Positions 13,088-25,207 of a stretch of DNA of 64,000 nt are shown piece after piece. A program made the translations under genes and the position numbers. How positions within the stretch are numbered: position 1 is the stretch's first letter; the number at the start of each line of letters is the position of its first letter. The notes under the pieces were generated by a model, which worked only from the letters and a program-made list of their open reading frames with translations, searched no databases and was not told the DNA's origin. This DNA comes from Haliclona indistincta (lineage: Eukaryota; Porifera; Demospongiae; Haplosclerida; Chalinidae). The stretch is from NCBI GenBank assembly GCA_964017065.1, contig OZ024785.1:2251142-2315141 (forward strand), read 5' to 3'.

Positions 13088-13243
13088 TAATGAGCTGTTT
13101 ACTGGTTCAAGTTGTGAGTAGCCTCGTACCCAGGCTAGCGATGTGCGTGGGCATGGTCATGCGGCCGGAAAAGTCTCCACCTTTTTCCAATTCAAAAAGT
13201 GGAAATTGTCTTGCGCGACGTCTGAGGGACGTTTCAGTGGGGT

Positions 13244-13712
13244 AACTGGAAAACACGGAAAGCGGGAACGACGGAAACGGAAAGCGGGAACGGAAAGGCG
13301 TTGTCTCGCACTAGAAACTAAACCCAAGACCCTAAACCCAAGACCCTAAAAAGCTTCGCCTAACAGCGCTAACCCGTGGCTAACGGCGCTACGTGGCTAA
13401 CAGGCTAACCATGGATGGGTCCATCCATGGTTAGGCGCGCTGTTAGCCACGGGTTAGCGCTGTTAGCCACGGGTTAGCGCCGTTAGCCACGGGTTAGCGC
13501 CGTTAGCCACGGGTTAGCGCCGTTAGCCACGGGTTAGCGCCGTTAGCCACGGGTTAGCGCCGTTAGCCACGGGTTAGCGCTGTTAGCCACGGGTACCGTT
13601 AGCGCTGTTAGGCGAAGCTTTTTAGGGTCTTGGGTTTAGTTTCTAGTGCGAGACAACGCCTTTCCGTTCCCGCTTTCCGTTTCCGTCGTTCCCGCTTTCC
13701 GTGTTTTCCAGT
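13244..13712. mobile_element. Foldback MITE with internal 20-bp tandem repeats
   Basis: The left arm (13244 to about 13400) and right arm (about 13600-13712) are reverse complements, beginning aactggaaaacacgg. The left arm has one extra copy of a cccaagaccctaaa unit. The centre is a 20-bp tandem array. Short open frames in both arms are the same repeat read twice and are not genes. Confidence 0.8.
13441..13594 (+). repeat. Eight copies of a 20-bp tandem repeat
   Basis: The unit gttagccacgggttagcgcc is repeated eight times with an exact 20-bp period and only T/C changes at the unit junction. It forms the centre of the foldback element around it. Confidence 0.9.
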
Positions 13713-14856
13713 TGCCGGTTGTCGGATACGCTGATTCCAACTAATTATGAAATTTAAGCGGATAATTATTGGAGACAATGCTGTTTTGCTATGATCAATC
13801 AGTGCTAGATCAAAAAAACCCAGCAATTTGGTAATCAAAAAATTATTTTCATAGTCAAACAGTTTGCAATGTTAGTTAAACTTGGAGAATGCCTCTGAAC
13901 AGCACTTACAAAGATATTAGTAACAGTTTAGGTAAGTGCAAACCTGCTCCAAAGTCGTGCACAGCTGGAGTGTCATGCTAACTGGCCTGTTCGCCATGTA
14001 CTGCAACAGGCAAATAGCTGGTAGAGCGTCCGTTATAGCCATTTTTGGATCTGGCTGGTCATAGTTAGCTTCAATAAGTATGCCGAACAGGTCAGTGTAG
14101 CCCAGGCTGTCGTGTCATACTCAAGATTACTGTTTTGCACCTATGCTATGAAGTGCGCAACCGCGCCGCTGTAACCAGGAAGCCGGCTTTGTAATGTTAA
14201 TTAGTGGAGAACAAAATCACACAGTAACCGCCACAAAACGCGTTGTAACTCAGCCAGTTTAGCACCGATTCTAACGAAATTTAGATTTGTGTGTTGCTAA
14301 AGGTTAGCAGAAGCCACCTAAAACAACTAGTAATTGATTCAGACAGATTAAACTTTGTAGTGCACATCGCTACCCAGGCTCTATTGTGTGGGCGGAATAT
14401 AGAGCCTGTTTATACTGTCTGCGCATGCGTTTAATTACTTGCTTTCCAGAATAGTAATGAGAATATCACGGATTATTGTTCATCTTTGTGTTATGTATAC
14501 GCTCAATGACGTCGAGTTTCCGGTGTGTGCTAATAGCTGAATGCTAACCAGATCAAAAGCAGGTCTCTCCAGAGCACCAGCCTCTTCTCCTACTTATAAC
14601 AATTATGCTAGTCAGGTTGGCATCTGTAACAGTTATTTCTAACAGACTGCTGATTCGTGACGGTATACGTCGGTAAGTTTATTAATAACTGGATTTACTA
14701 TGCATAGCGACGGCGCGCGTGGCTCGTACATGGCATAAACGACACAGCAGTGTGATCTGGGGGCGATAATCCTGTCGCTTGACACTACTGCAGCACAGTT
14801 ATTGGTGCGCGCCATCTTATTTTGACGTCTTAGTAGTTAGTTGCAACACAGTAATG
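13713..14856. other. No gene recognised
   Basis: Unassigned DNA between two transposable elements. No supported coding region, RNA gene or repeat seen. Confidence 0.4.
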
Positions 14857-15009
14857 GAGGTATTATAACAGTCAAAAAACGCACAAGGACCCGACCTAAG
14901 GACCCGCGATCTTTAACCCGTCCGCCCATTTACCATCGCGATCGCGCAGCGCAGCGACTTCGCGTCTTCCCTTCTACTATTCAGTTCACCTTGTTACTTG
15001 ATGTAATGT

Positions 15010-17520
15010 TACTGTACTGCTCTGGTAGTCTCTACTAACTCTATTCTTGCACTCAGAATAGTTAGATCTATTTAAAGCATGCTGGTGATGTGTTACCAGA
15101 CTGTGATTGCAGTAGCAATCCAGGTATTGTATTCGATAAGGACCCACACTTGTAACTTGATGTAGGAATAAGCTAATGTCACTAGACTGCTCTGGCAGTC
15201 TCTACTAACTCTATTCTTGCTGTCTGAAAGGTTAGATCTGTTTAAAGCATGCTGGTGATGTGTTACCAGCACTGTGATTACAGCAGCAATCATAGGTATT
15301 GTATTCGATAAGGACCCACACTTGTAACTTGATGTAGGAATAAGCTAATGTCACTGGGCTGCTCTGGCAGTCTCTACTAACTCTATTCTTGCTGTCTGAG
15401 AGGTTAGATCTTTTTAAAGCATGCTGGTGATGTGTTACCAGCACTGTGATAACCGCAACAATCATAGGTAATGTATTCGATAAGGACCCACACTTGTAAC
15501 TTGATGTAGGAATAAGATAATTTCACTAGACTGCTCTGGCAGTCTCTACTAACTCTAGTCTTGCTGTGTGACAAGTTAGATCCTTTTAAAACATGCTGGT
15601 GATGTGTTACCAGCACTGTGATTGCAGTAGCAATCCAGGTATTGTATTCGATTAGGACCCACACTTGTAACTTGATGTAGGAATAAGCTAATGTCACTAG
15701 ACTGTTCTGGCAGTCTCTACTAACTCTATTCTTGCTGTGTGAAAAGTTGGATCCTTTTAAAGCATGCTGGTGATGTGTTACCAGCACTGTGATTGCAGTA
15801 GCAATCCAGGTATAGTATTCGATAAAGACCCACACTTGTAACTTGATGTAGGAATAAGCTAATGTCACTAGACTGCTCTGGCAGTCTCTACTAACTCTAT
15901 TCGTGCTGTAAGAAAAGTTAGATCCTTTTAAAGCATGCTGGTGATGTGTTACCAGCACTGTGATTGCAGTAGCAATCCAGGTATTGTATTCGATAAGGAT
16001 CCACACTTTTAACTTGATGTAGGAATAAGCTAATGTCACTAGACTGCTCTGGCAGTCTCTACTAACTCTATTCTTGCTGTCTGAAAGGTTAGATCTGTTT
16101 AAAGCATGCTGGTGATGTGTTACCAGCACTGTGACTACAGCAGCAATCATAGGTATTGTATTCGATAAGGACCCACACTTGTAACTTGATGTAGGAATAA
16201 GCTAATGTCACTGGGCTGCTCTGGCAGTCTCTACTAACTCTATTCTTGCTGTCTGAGAGGTTAGATCTTTTTAAAGCATGCTGGTGATGTGTTACCAGCA
16301 CTGTGATAACCGCAACAATCATAGGTAATGTATTCGATAAGGACCCACACTTGTAACTTGATGTAGGAATAAGATAATTTCACTAGACTGCTCTGGCAGT
16401 CTCTACTAACTCTAGTCTTGCTGTGTGACAAGTTGGATCCTTTTAAAGCATGCTGGTGATGTGTTACCAGCACTGTGATTGCAGTAGCAATCCAGGTATA
16501 GTATTCGATAAAGACCCACACTTGTAACTTGATGTAGGAATAAGCTAATGTCACTAGACTGCTCTGGCAGTCTCTACTAACTCTATTCGTGCTGTAAGAA
16601 AAGTTAGATCCTTTTAAAGCATGCTGGTGATGTGTTGCCAGCACTGTGATTGCAGTAGCAATCCAGGTATTGTATTCGATAAGGATCCACACTTTTAACT
16701 TGATGTAGGAATAAGCTAATGTCACTAGACTGCTCTGGCAGTCTCTACTAACTCTATTCTTGCTGTCTGAAAGGTTAGATCATTTTAAAGCATGCTGGTG
16801 ATGTGTTACCAGCACTGTGATTACAGCAGCAATCATAGGTATTGTATTCGATAAGGACCCACACTTGTAACTTGATGTAGAAATAAGCTAATCTCACTGG
16901 GCTGCTCTGGCAGTCTCTACTAATTTTATTCTTGCTGTCTGAAAAGTTAAATCTTTTTTAAGCATGCTGGTGATGGGTTACCAGCACTGTGATTACAGCA
17001 GTAATCTTAGGTATTGTATTCGATAAGGACCCACACTCGTAACTTTATGTAGGAATAAGATAATGTCACTAGACTGCTCTGGCAGTCTCTACTAACTCTA
17101 TTCTTGCTGTGTGAAAAGTTAGATCTTTTTAAAGCATGCTGGTGATGTGTTTCCTTTCCAGCACTGTGATTACAGCAGCAATCATAGGTATTGTATTCGA
17201 TAAGGACCCACTCTTGTAACTTGATGTAGGAATAAGATAATGTCACTAGACTGTTATGGCTGTCTCTACTATCTCTATTCTTGCTGTCTGAACATTTAGA
17301 TCTTTTTTAATTATGCTGGTGATGTGTTACCAGCACTGTGATTACAGCAGAAATCATAGGTATTGTATTCGATAAGGAACCACACTTGTTACTTGATGTA
17401 GAAATAGGCTAATGTCACTAGGCTAATCTGGCAGTCTCTACTAACTCTATTATTGCTGTTTGAATAGTTAGATCTTTTTAAAGCATGCTGGTGATGTGTT
17501 ACCAGCACTGTGATTACAGC
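15010..17520 (-). repeat. Left arm of the about 172-bp satellite array (about 15 copies)
   Basis: The roughly 172-bp unit recurs in minus orientation. Landmarks in each copy are gctggtgatgtgttaccagc, the segment cttgatgtaggaataagcta and gactgctctggcagtc. Blocks starting at 15232 and 15404 recur 857 bp later (16089 and 16261), so five-unit higher-order repeats exist. Confidence 0.92.
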
Positions 17521-17739
17521 AGCTGACATTAGCTTACTTCTACATCTAGTAACAAGTGTGGGTCCTTATCGAATCAAATACTAATGATTGCTGCTGTAAT
17601 CACTGTGCTGGTAACACATCACCAGCATGCTTTAAAAGGACCTAACTTTTCAGACACCAAGAATAGAGTTAGTAGAGACTGCCAGATTAGCCTAGTGACA
17701 TTAGCCTATTTCTACATCAAGTAACAAGTGTGGTTCCTT

Positions 17740-17939
17740 NNNNNNNNNNNNNNNNNNNNNNNNNNNNNNNNNNNNNNNNNNNNNNNNNNNNNNNNNNNNN
17801 NNNNNNNNNNNNNNNNNNNNNNNNNNNNNNNNNNNNNNNNNNNNNNNNNNNNNNNNNNNNNNNNNNNNNNNNNNNNNNNNNNNNNNNNNNNNNNNNNNNN
17901 NNNNNNNNNNNNNNNNNNNNNNNNNNNNNNNNNNNNNNN
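17740..17939. other. Assembly gap of 200 N
   Basis: A round-number run of N near the palindrome centre. The 227 bp before it (17513-17739) are repeated just after it (17940-18166), which suggests duplicated contig ends. Confidence 0.95.
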
Positions 17940-18936
17940 ATTACAGCAGCTGACATTAGCTTACTTCTACATCTAGTAACAAGTGTGGGTCCTTATCGAA
18001 TCAAATACTAATGATTGCTGCTGTAATCACTGTGCTGGTAACACATCACCAGCATGCTTTAAAAGGACCTAACTTTTCAGACACCAAGAATAGAGTTAGT
18101 AGAGACTGCCAGATTAGCCTAGTGACATTAGCCTATTTCTACATCAAGTAACAAGTGTGGTTCCTTATCGAATACAATACCTATGATTTCTGCTGTAATC
18201 ACAGTGCTGGTAACACATCACCAGCATAATTAAAAAAGATCTAAATGTTCAGACAGCAAGAATAGAGATAGTAGAGACAGCCATAACAGTCTAGTGACAT
18301 TATCTTATTCCTACATCAAGTTACAAGAGTGGGTCCTTATCGAATACAATACCTATGATTGCTGCTGTAATCACAGTGCTGGAAAGGAAACACATCACCA
18401 GCATGCTTTAAAAAGATCTAACTTTTCACACAGCAAGAATAGAGTTAGTAGAGACTGCCAGAGCAGTCTAGTGACATTATCTTATTCCTACATAAAGTTA
18501 CGAGTGTGGGTCCTTATCGAATACAATACCTAAGATTACTGCTGTAATCACAGTGCTGGTAACCCATCACCAGCATGCTTAAAAAAGATTTAACTTTTCA
18601 GACAGCAAGAATAAAATTAGTAGAGACTGCCAGAGCAGCCCAGTGAGATTAGCTTATTTCTACATCAAGTTACAAGTGTGGGTCCTTATCGAATACAATA
18701 CCTATGATTGCTGCTGTAATCACAGTGCTGGTAACACATCACCAGCATGCTTTAAAATGATCTAACCTTTCAGACAGCAAGAATAGAGTTAGTAGAGACT
18801 GCCAGAGCAGTCTAGTGACATTAGCTTATTCCTACATCAAGTTAAAAGTGTGGATCCTTATCGAATACAATACCTGGATTGCTACTGCAATCACAGTGCT
18901 GGCAACACATCACCAGCATGCTTTAAAAGGATCTAA

Positions 18937-19302
18937 ATAATAGTTAGACAGCGCATCCGAGGATCTACGCGATTTAGAAGCCCGAGAGCCGTTGCTATAT
19001 AGCGTCCGAGCGTAGCGAGGGCGCTATGGTAACGGCGCGAGGGCTTCTACATCGCGTAGATCCGATTGGATGCACTGTCTAACTGATTTAGACCATAGCA
19101 ACAGCAAACAGAAACGACGCGAACGACGAGCAAGGACACGCGAGCGTTGTAAAAATTATCCAGTAGAACTCCGCACACAGAACCGTAATCTGCGCCGTGT
19201 GGTGGGATTCCACTATAGAGTCGCGGTAGTGGCGGGATTCCACTACGAGAAATAGAGACCCGCAGCTACGCAATCTGGTTGGTCAGTGACGCTTAGCTGT
19301 GG
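18937..19302. mobile_element. 366-bp insertion inside the satellite array
   Basis: One satellite unit is split. tctaa occurs at 18932-18936 and again at 19303-19307, a 5-bp target duplication. The insert contains an imperfect palindrome (about 18943-19083, gttagacagcgcatcc matched by ggatgcactgtctaac) and then unrelated sequence. No clear terminal repeat at the extreme ends. Confidence 0.75.
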
Positions 19303-22300
19303 TCTAACTTTTCTTACAGCACGAATAGAGTTAGTAGAGACTGCCAGAGCAGTCTAGTGACATTAGCTTATTCCTACATCAAGTTACAAGTGTGGGTCTT
19401 TATCGAATACTATACCTGGATTGCTACTGCAATCACAGTGCTGGTAACACATCACCAGCATGCTTTAAAAGGATCCAACTTGTCACACAGCAAGACTAGA
19501 GTTAGTAGAGACTGCCAGAGCAGTCTAGTGAAATTATCTTATTCGTACATCAAGTTACAAGTGTGGGTCCTTATCGAATACAATACCTATGATTGTTGCG
19601 GTTATCACAGTGCTGGTAACACATGACCAGCATGCTTTAAAAAGATCTAACTATTCAAACAGCAAGAATAGAGTTAGTAGAGACTGCCAGAGCAGCCCAG
19701 TGAGATTAGCTTGTTTCTACATCAAGTTACAAGTGTGGGTCCTTATCGAATACAATACCTATGATTGCTGCTGTAATCACAGTGCTGGTAACACATCACC
19801 AGCATGCTTTAAAAGGATCTAACTTTTCACACAGCAAGGCTAGAGTTAGTAGAGACTGCCAGAGCAGTCTAGTGAAATTATCTTATTCCTACATCAAGTT
19901 ACAAGTGTGGGTCTTTATCGAATACATTACCTATGATTGTTGCGGTTATCACAGTGCTGGTAACACATCACCAGCATGCTTTAAATAGGTCTAACTTTTC
20001 AGACAGCAAGAATAGAATTAGTAGGGACTGCCAGAGCAGCCCAGTGAGATTAGCTTATTTCTACATCAAGTTACAAGTGTGGGTCCTTATCGAATACAAT
20101 ACTTGGATTGCTACTGCAATCACAGTGCTGGTAAAACATCACCAGCATGCTTTAATCAGATCTAAATTTTCACACAGCAGGAATTATAGAGTTAGTAGAG
20201 ACTGCCAGAGTAGCCCAGTGACATTAGCTTATTCCTACATCAAGTTACAAGTGTGGGTCCTTATCGAATACAATACCTATGATTGCTGCTGTAATCACAG
20301 TGCTGGTAACACATCACCAGCATGCTTTAAAAGGATCTAACTTTTCAGACAGCAAGACTAGAGTTAGTAGAGACTGCCAGAGCAGTCTAGTGACATTAGC
20401 TTCTTCCTACATCAAGTTACAAGTGTGGGTCCTTATCGAATACAATACCTATGATTGCTGCTGTATTCACAGTGCTGGTAACACATCACCAGCATGCTTT
20501 AAAAGGATCTAACTTTTCAGACAGCAAGACTAGGGTTAGTAGAGACTGCCAGAGCAGTCTAGTGAAGTTATCTTATTCCTACATCAAGTTACAAGTGTGG
20601 GTCCTTATCGAATACAATACCTATGATTGCTGCTGTAATCACAGTGCTGGTAACACATCACCAGCATGCTTTAAAATGATCTAACCTTTCAGACAGCAAG
20701 AATAGAGTTAGTAGAGACTGCCAGAGCAGTCTAGTGACATTAGCTTATTCCTACATCAAGTTAAAAGTGTGGATCCTTATCGAATACAATACCTGGATTG
20801 CTACTGCAATCACAGTGCTGGCAACACATCACCAGCATGCTTTAAAAGGATCTAACTTTTCTTACAGCACGAATAGAGTTAGTAGAGACTGCCAGAGCAG
20901 TCTAGTGACATTAGCTTATTCCTACATCAAGTTACAAGTGTGGGTCTTTATCGAATACTATACCTGGATTGCTACTGCAATCACAGTGCTGGTAACACAT
21001 CACCAGCATGCTTTAAAAGGATCCAACTTGTCACACAGCAAGACTAGAGTTAGTAGAGACTGCCAGAGCAGTCTAGTGAAATTATCTTATTCGTACATCA
21101 AGTTACAAGTGTGGGTCCTTATCGAATACAATACCTATGATTGTTGCGGTTATCACAGTGCTGGTAACACATGACCAGCATGCTTTAAAAAGATCTAACT
21201 ATTCAAACAGCAAGAATAGAGTTAGTAGAGACTGCCAGAGCAGCCCAGTGAGATTAGCTTGTTTCTACATCAAGTTACAAGTGTGGGTCCTTATCGAATA
21301 CAATACCTATGATTGCTGCTGTAATCACAGTGCTGGTAACACATCACCAGCATGCTTTAAAAGGATCTAACTTTTCACACAGCAAGGCTAGAGTTAGTAG
21401 AGACTGCCAGAGCAGTCTAGTGAAATTATCTTATTCCTACATCAAGTTACAAGTGTGGGTCTTTATCGAATACATTACCTATGATTGTTGCGGTTATCAC
21501 AGTGCTGGTAACACATCACCAGCATGCTTTAAATAGGTCTAACTTTTCAGACAGCAAGAATAGAATTAGTAGGGACTGCCAGAGCAGCCCAGTGAGATTA
21601 GCTTATTTCTACATCAAGTTACAAGTGTGGGTCCTTATCGAATACAATACTTGGATTGCTACTGCAATCACAGTGCTGGTAAAACATCACCAGCATGCTT
21701 TAATCAGATCTAAATTTTCACACAGCAGGAATTATAGAGTTAGTAGAGACTGCCAGAGTAGCCCAGTGACATTAGCTTATTCCTACATCAAGTTACAAGT
21801 GTGGGTCCTTATCGAATACAATACCTATGATTGCTGCTGTAATCACAGTGCTGGTAACACATCACCAGCATGCTTTAAAAGGATCTAACTTTTCAGACAG
21901 CAAGACTAGAGTTAGTAGAGACTGCCAGAGCAGTCTAGTGACATTAGCTTCTTCCTACATCAAGTTACAAGTGTGGGTCCTTATCGAATACAATACCTAT
22001 GATTGCTGCTGTATTCACAGTGCTGGTAACACATCACCAGCATGCTTTAAAAGGATCTAACTTTTCAGACAGCAAGACTAGGGTTAGTAGAGACTGCCAG
22101 AGCAGTCTAGTGAAGTTATCTTATTCCTACATCAAGTTACAAGTGTGGGTCCTTATCGAATACAATACCTATGATTGCTGCTGTAATCACAGTGCTGGTA
22201 ACACATCACCAGCATGCTTTAAAAAGATCTAACTATTCAAACAGCAAGAATAGAGTTAGTAGAGACTGCCAGAGCAGCCCAGTGAGATTAGCTTATTTCT

Positions 22301-24161
22301 ACATCAAGTTACAAGTGTGGGTCCTTATCGAATACATTACCTGTGATTGCTGCTGTAATCACAGTGCTGGTAACACATCACCAGCATGCTTTAAAAGGAT
22401 CTAACTTTTCACACAGCAAGGCTAGAGTTAGTAGAGACTGCCAGAGCAGTCTAGTGAAATTATCTTATTCCTACATCAAGTTAAAAGTGTGGGTCCTTAT
22501 CGAATACATTACCTATGATTGTTGCGGTTATCACAGTGCTGGTAACACATCACCAACATGCTTTAAATAGGTCTAACTTTTCAGACAGCAAGAATAGAAT
22601 TAGTAGGGACTGCCAGAGCAGCCCAGTGAGATTAGCTTATTTCTACATCAAGTTACAAGTGTGGGTCCTTATCGAATACAATACTTGGATTGCTACTGCA
22701 ATCACAGTGCTGGTAAAACATCACCAGCATGCTTTAATCAGATCTAACTTTTCACACAGCAGGAATTATAGAGTTAGTAGAGACTGCCAGAGTAGCCCAG
22801 TGACATTAGCTTATTCCTACATCAAGTTACAAGTGTGGGTCCTTATCGAATACAATACCTATGATTGCTGCTGTAATCACAGTGCTGGTAACACATCACC
22901 AGCATGCTTTAAAAGGATCTAACTTTTCAGACAGCAAGACTAGAGTTAGTAGAGACTGCCAGAGCAGTCTAGTGACATTAGCTTATTCGTACATCAAGTT
23001 ACAAGTGTGGGTCCTTATCGAATACAATACCTATGATTGCTGCTGTAATCACAGTGCTGGTAACACATCACCAGCATGCTTTAAAAGGATCTAACTTTTC
23101 AGACAGCAAGACTAGAGTTAGTAGAGACTGCCAGAGCAGTCTAGTGACATTAGCTTCTTCCTACATCAAGTTACAAGTGTGGGTCCTTATCGAATACAAT
23201 ACCTATGATTGCTGCTGTATTCACAGTGCTGGTAACACATCACCAGCATGCTTTAAAAGGATCTAACTTTTCAGACAGCAAGACTAGGGTTAGTAGAGAC
23301 TGCCAGAGCAGTCTAGTGAAATTATCTTATTCCTACATCAAGTTACAAGTGTGGGTCCTTGTCGAATACAATACCTGGATTGCTACTGCAATCACAGTGC
23401 TGGTAACACATCACCAGCATGCTTTAAAAGGGTCTAACTTTTCACACAGCAAGACTAGAGTTAGTAGAGACTGCCAGAGCAGCCCAGTGACATTAGCTTA
23501 TTCCTTGATCAAGTTACAAGTGTGGGTCCTTATCGAATACAATACCTATGATTGCTGCTGTAATCGCAGTGCTGGTAACACATCACCAGCATGCTTAAAA
23601 TAGGTCTAACTTTTCAGACAGCAAGAATAGAATTAGTAGAGACTGCCAGAGCAGCCCATTGAGATTAGCTTATTTCTACATCAAGTTACAAGTGTGGGTT
23701 CTTATCGAATACAATACCTATGATTGCTGCTGTAATCGCAGTGCTGGTAACACATCACCAGCATGCTTTAAAATGATCTATCTTTTCACACAGCAAGACT
23801 AGAGTTAGTAGAGACTGCCAGAGCAGTCTAGTGACATTAGCTTATTCCTACATCAAGTTACAAGTGTGGGTCCTTATCGAATACAATACCTGGATTGCTA
23901 CTGCCATCACAGTGCTGGTAACACATCACCAGTATGCTTTAAATGGATCTAACTATTCTGAGTGCAAGAATAGAGTTAGTAGAGACTACCAGAGTAGTAC
24001 AGTAACATTACATCAAGTAATAAGGTGAACTGAGTAGTAGAAGGGAAGACGCGAAGTCGCTGCGCTGCGCGATCGCGATGGTAAATGGGCGGACGGGTTA
24101 AAGATCGCGGGTCCTTAGGCCGGGTCCTTGTGCGTTTTATGACTATTGTAATACCTCAGTA

Positions 24162-24491
24162 ATGCGCCTATCATTGTCACGCCCCACCACCCCCAACACG
24201 GGGTAGGGTGGAGGGTTACGTGGGGATTTGCAAGCTGTTTTCTGCCCGAGGGGCAGAAAACAGCTCGTATTTGTCAGTAAAACATACGTATGCGGACATA
24301 GGGGCATGTAGCATAGCGTTCTCTGTTTGGACTGTGGTCACCAGTAGGGGCTAAGTGGGGATATGTAGGGGATTTGCATGCCAATCGATCCCCCATCCCT
24401 GGGGCATTGTAAAAACCACAAGCGCAAATCCCCACATTGCCCCCACCTCGCCCCGTGTTAGGGTGGTGGGGCGTGACATTGATAGGCGCAT
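24162..24491. mobile_element. 330-bp MITE abutting the giant foldback element
   Basis: The ends atgcgcctatcattgtcacg and cgtgacattgataggcgcat are reverse complements except for one base. The matching extends through gccccaccacc and cgtggggatttgc-like subterminal segments. A perfect hairpin (gctgttttctgcccgaggggcagaaaacagc) lies at about 24233. No coding potential. Confidence 0.8.
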
Positions 24492-24751
24492 AAACGTCAA
24501 TCGATCGTTACGCCCTTAAACCAGGCACTAAAATTTACCTGGGGTCGAGGCTAAAATTGTGAGCTATACCGAGATATCGCTAGTTCATTTACACTTGGTA
24601 GTGAAACAGCAAGCTGGTACTTGGTTAGTGAAACGTGTGGGCAAGATGGAGCCTGAAAATACATTATCATACTCACAAGTATACATGTACTACACAAGTA
24701 ACATCACCTTATTTATGTTTTATGCCAACTAATTATGGCTTCGGCTCACAG

Positions 24752-24960
24752 GTTATCCAGTGAGTACAATGGTAGGACTGTCTCTTGGTATTGTTACTGC
24801 ATATCTTCTTGGACTGGGTACATTGCTATTATTATCTGGCTTTGTGTCAGGAAGATATCAGTTACATACGTTGATCATACATGCATTCACACAGTCTGCA
24901 GGTTTTGCAAAAGACAAAAACAGAACAGCACCAAATGAGGCTTATGATGCAGGAGTGCAT
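24752..24960 (+). pseudogene. Relic transmembrane and tail exons of a lost receptor
   Basis: After an acceptor (ctcacag, about 24751) the sequence encodes GYPVSTMVGLSLGIVTAYLL and a further hydrophobic stretch, with a downstream segment ending NEAYD. A diverged copy lies at about 59937-60201. No Ig or FN3 exons precede it; upstream lies only transposon DNA. The tail segment is interrupted at 24961 by a repeat. It is probably the 3' end of a receptor gene whose 5' part was lost. Confidence 0.55.
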
Positions 24961-25004
24961 TATCATTGCCGATCGGCAATGATATGTAGGGATGACCTCG
25001 AATT
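24961..25004. repeat. 44-bp dispersed repeat with terminal hairpin
   Basis: Contains the palindrome tcattgccgatcggcaatga followed by tgtagggatgacctcgaatt. The same sequence with one change lies in inverse orientation at 35572-35615, where it ends a large insertion. The R16-side copy of the relic (about 60170) lacks it, so it was inserted. Confidence 0.7.
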
Positions 25005-25104
25005 CCTACACTTTTTACTTTTTTATTACAACTTTTTTTACTTTTAATATTATGTCATCAAAAATTCATGTACGTGTGAAACTGTAAACCAAGCAAATTA
25101 ATTG

Positions 25105-25207
25105 TTGTAAGACTATTGCTCCCGCTTGAGGGGACAATATCAGGCTCTCAAAAACAGCGCTGAGCGGCAGATGTGCAATACAAAGCGTGAAGAGGAAAGA
25201 CGAAGAG
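25105..25207 (+). promoter_or_regulatory. Conserved 5' flank of R3
   Basis: The segment with attgctcccgcttgaggggn, gctctcaaaaac and gcgctgagcggcagatgtgc is nearly the same as 60240-60352 upstream of R16. Being conserved next to the start codon, it is a likely promoter or 5' leader. Confidence 0.5.

Larger units (their letters stand above)
17521..24010 (+). repeat. Right arm of the about 172-bp satellite array (about 35 copies)
   Basis: Same unit in plus orientation, interrupted by the N gap and by a 366-bp insertion. Blocks at 19589, 19761, 19933, 20279 and 20451 recur exactly 1548 bp later (nine units), and blocks at 21309, 21481 and 21827 recur 1034 bp later (six units). Open frames of about 77 codons in each copy end or shift because the period is not a multiple of three, so they are not genes. 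Confidence 0.92.
14857..24157. mobile_element. Giant (about 9.3 kb) foldback element filled with about 172-bp tandem repeats
   Basis: The ends are inverted copies of each other: gaggtatta at 14857 and taatacctc ending at 24157, followed inward by about 130 bp of shared sequence (cgcacaaggacccg, gcgatcgcgcagcgcagcga). A 7-bp candidate target duplication, agtaatg, lies at 14850-14856 and 24158-24164. Inside, a tandem array runs in minus orientation up to about 17520 and in plus orientation after it. This is the architecture of foldback (FB or Galileo-like) transposons, whose long inverted arms contain tandem repeats. No transposase was seen; the inner 200 bp are unknown (N). Confidence 0.8.

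Noticed and set aside
13441..13594. 20-bp direct repeats as a CRISPR array
   Set aside because: Units are contiguous without unique spacers, and the element is a foldback MITE in an animal genome.
15093..24028. Many open frames of 60-250 codons in the satellite array
   Set aside because: They repeat with the 172-bp unit, which is not a multiple of three. They occur on opposite strands in the two arms and have no start or splice context, so they are by-products of the repeat.
14857..24157. Centromere core
   Set aside because: The array is bounded by inverted ends and a candidate target duplication and is only about 9 kb, which fits a foldback element better.
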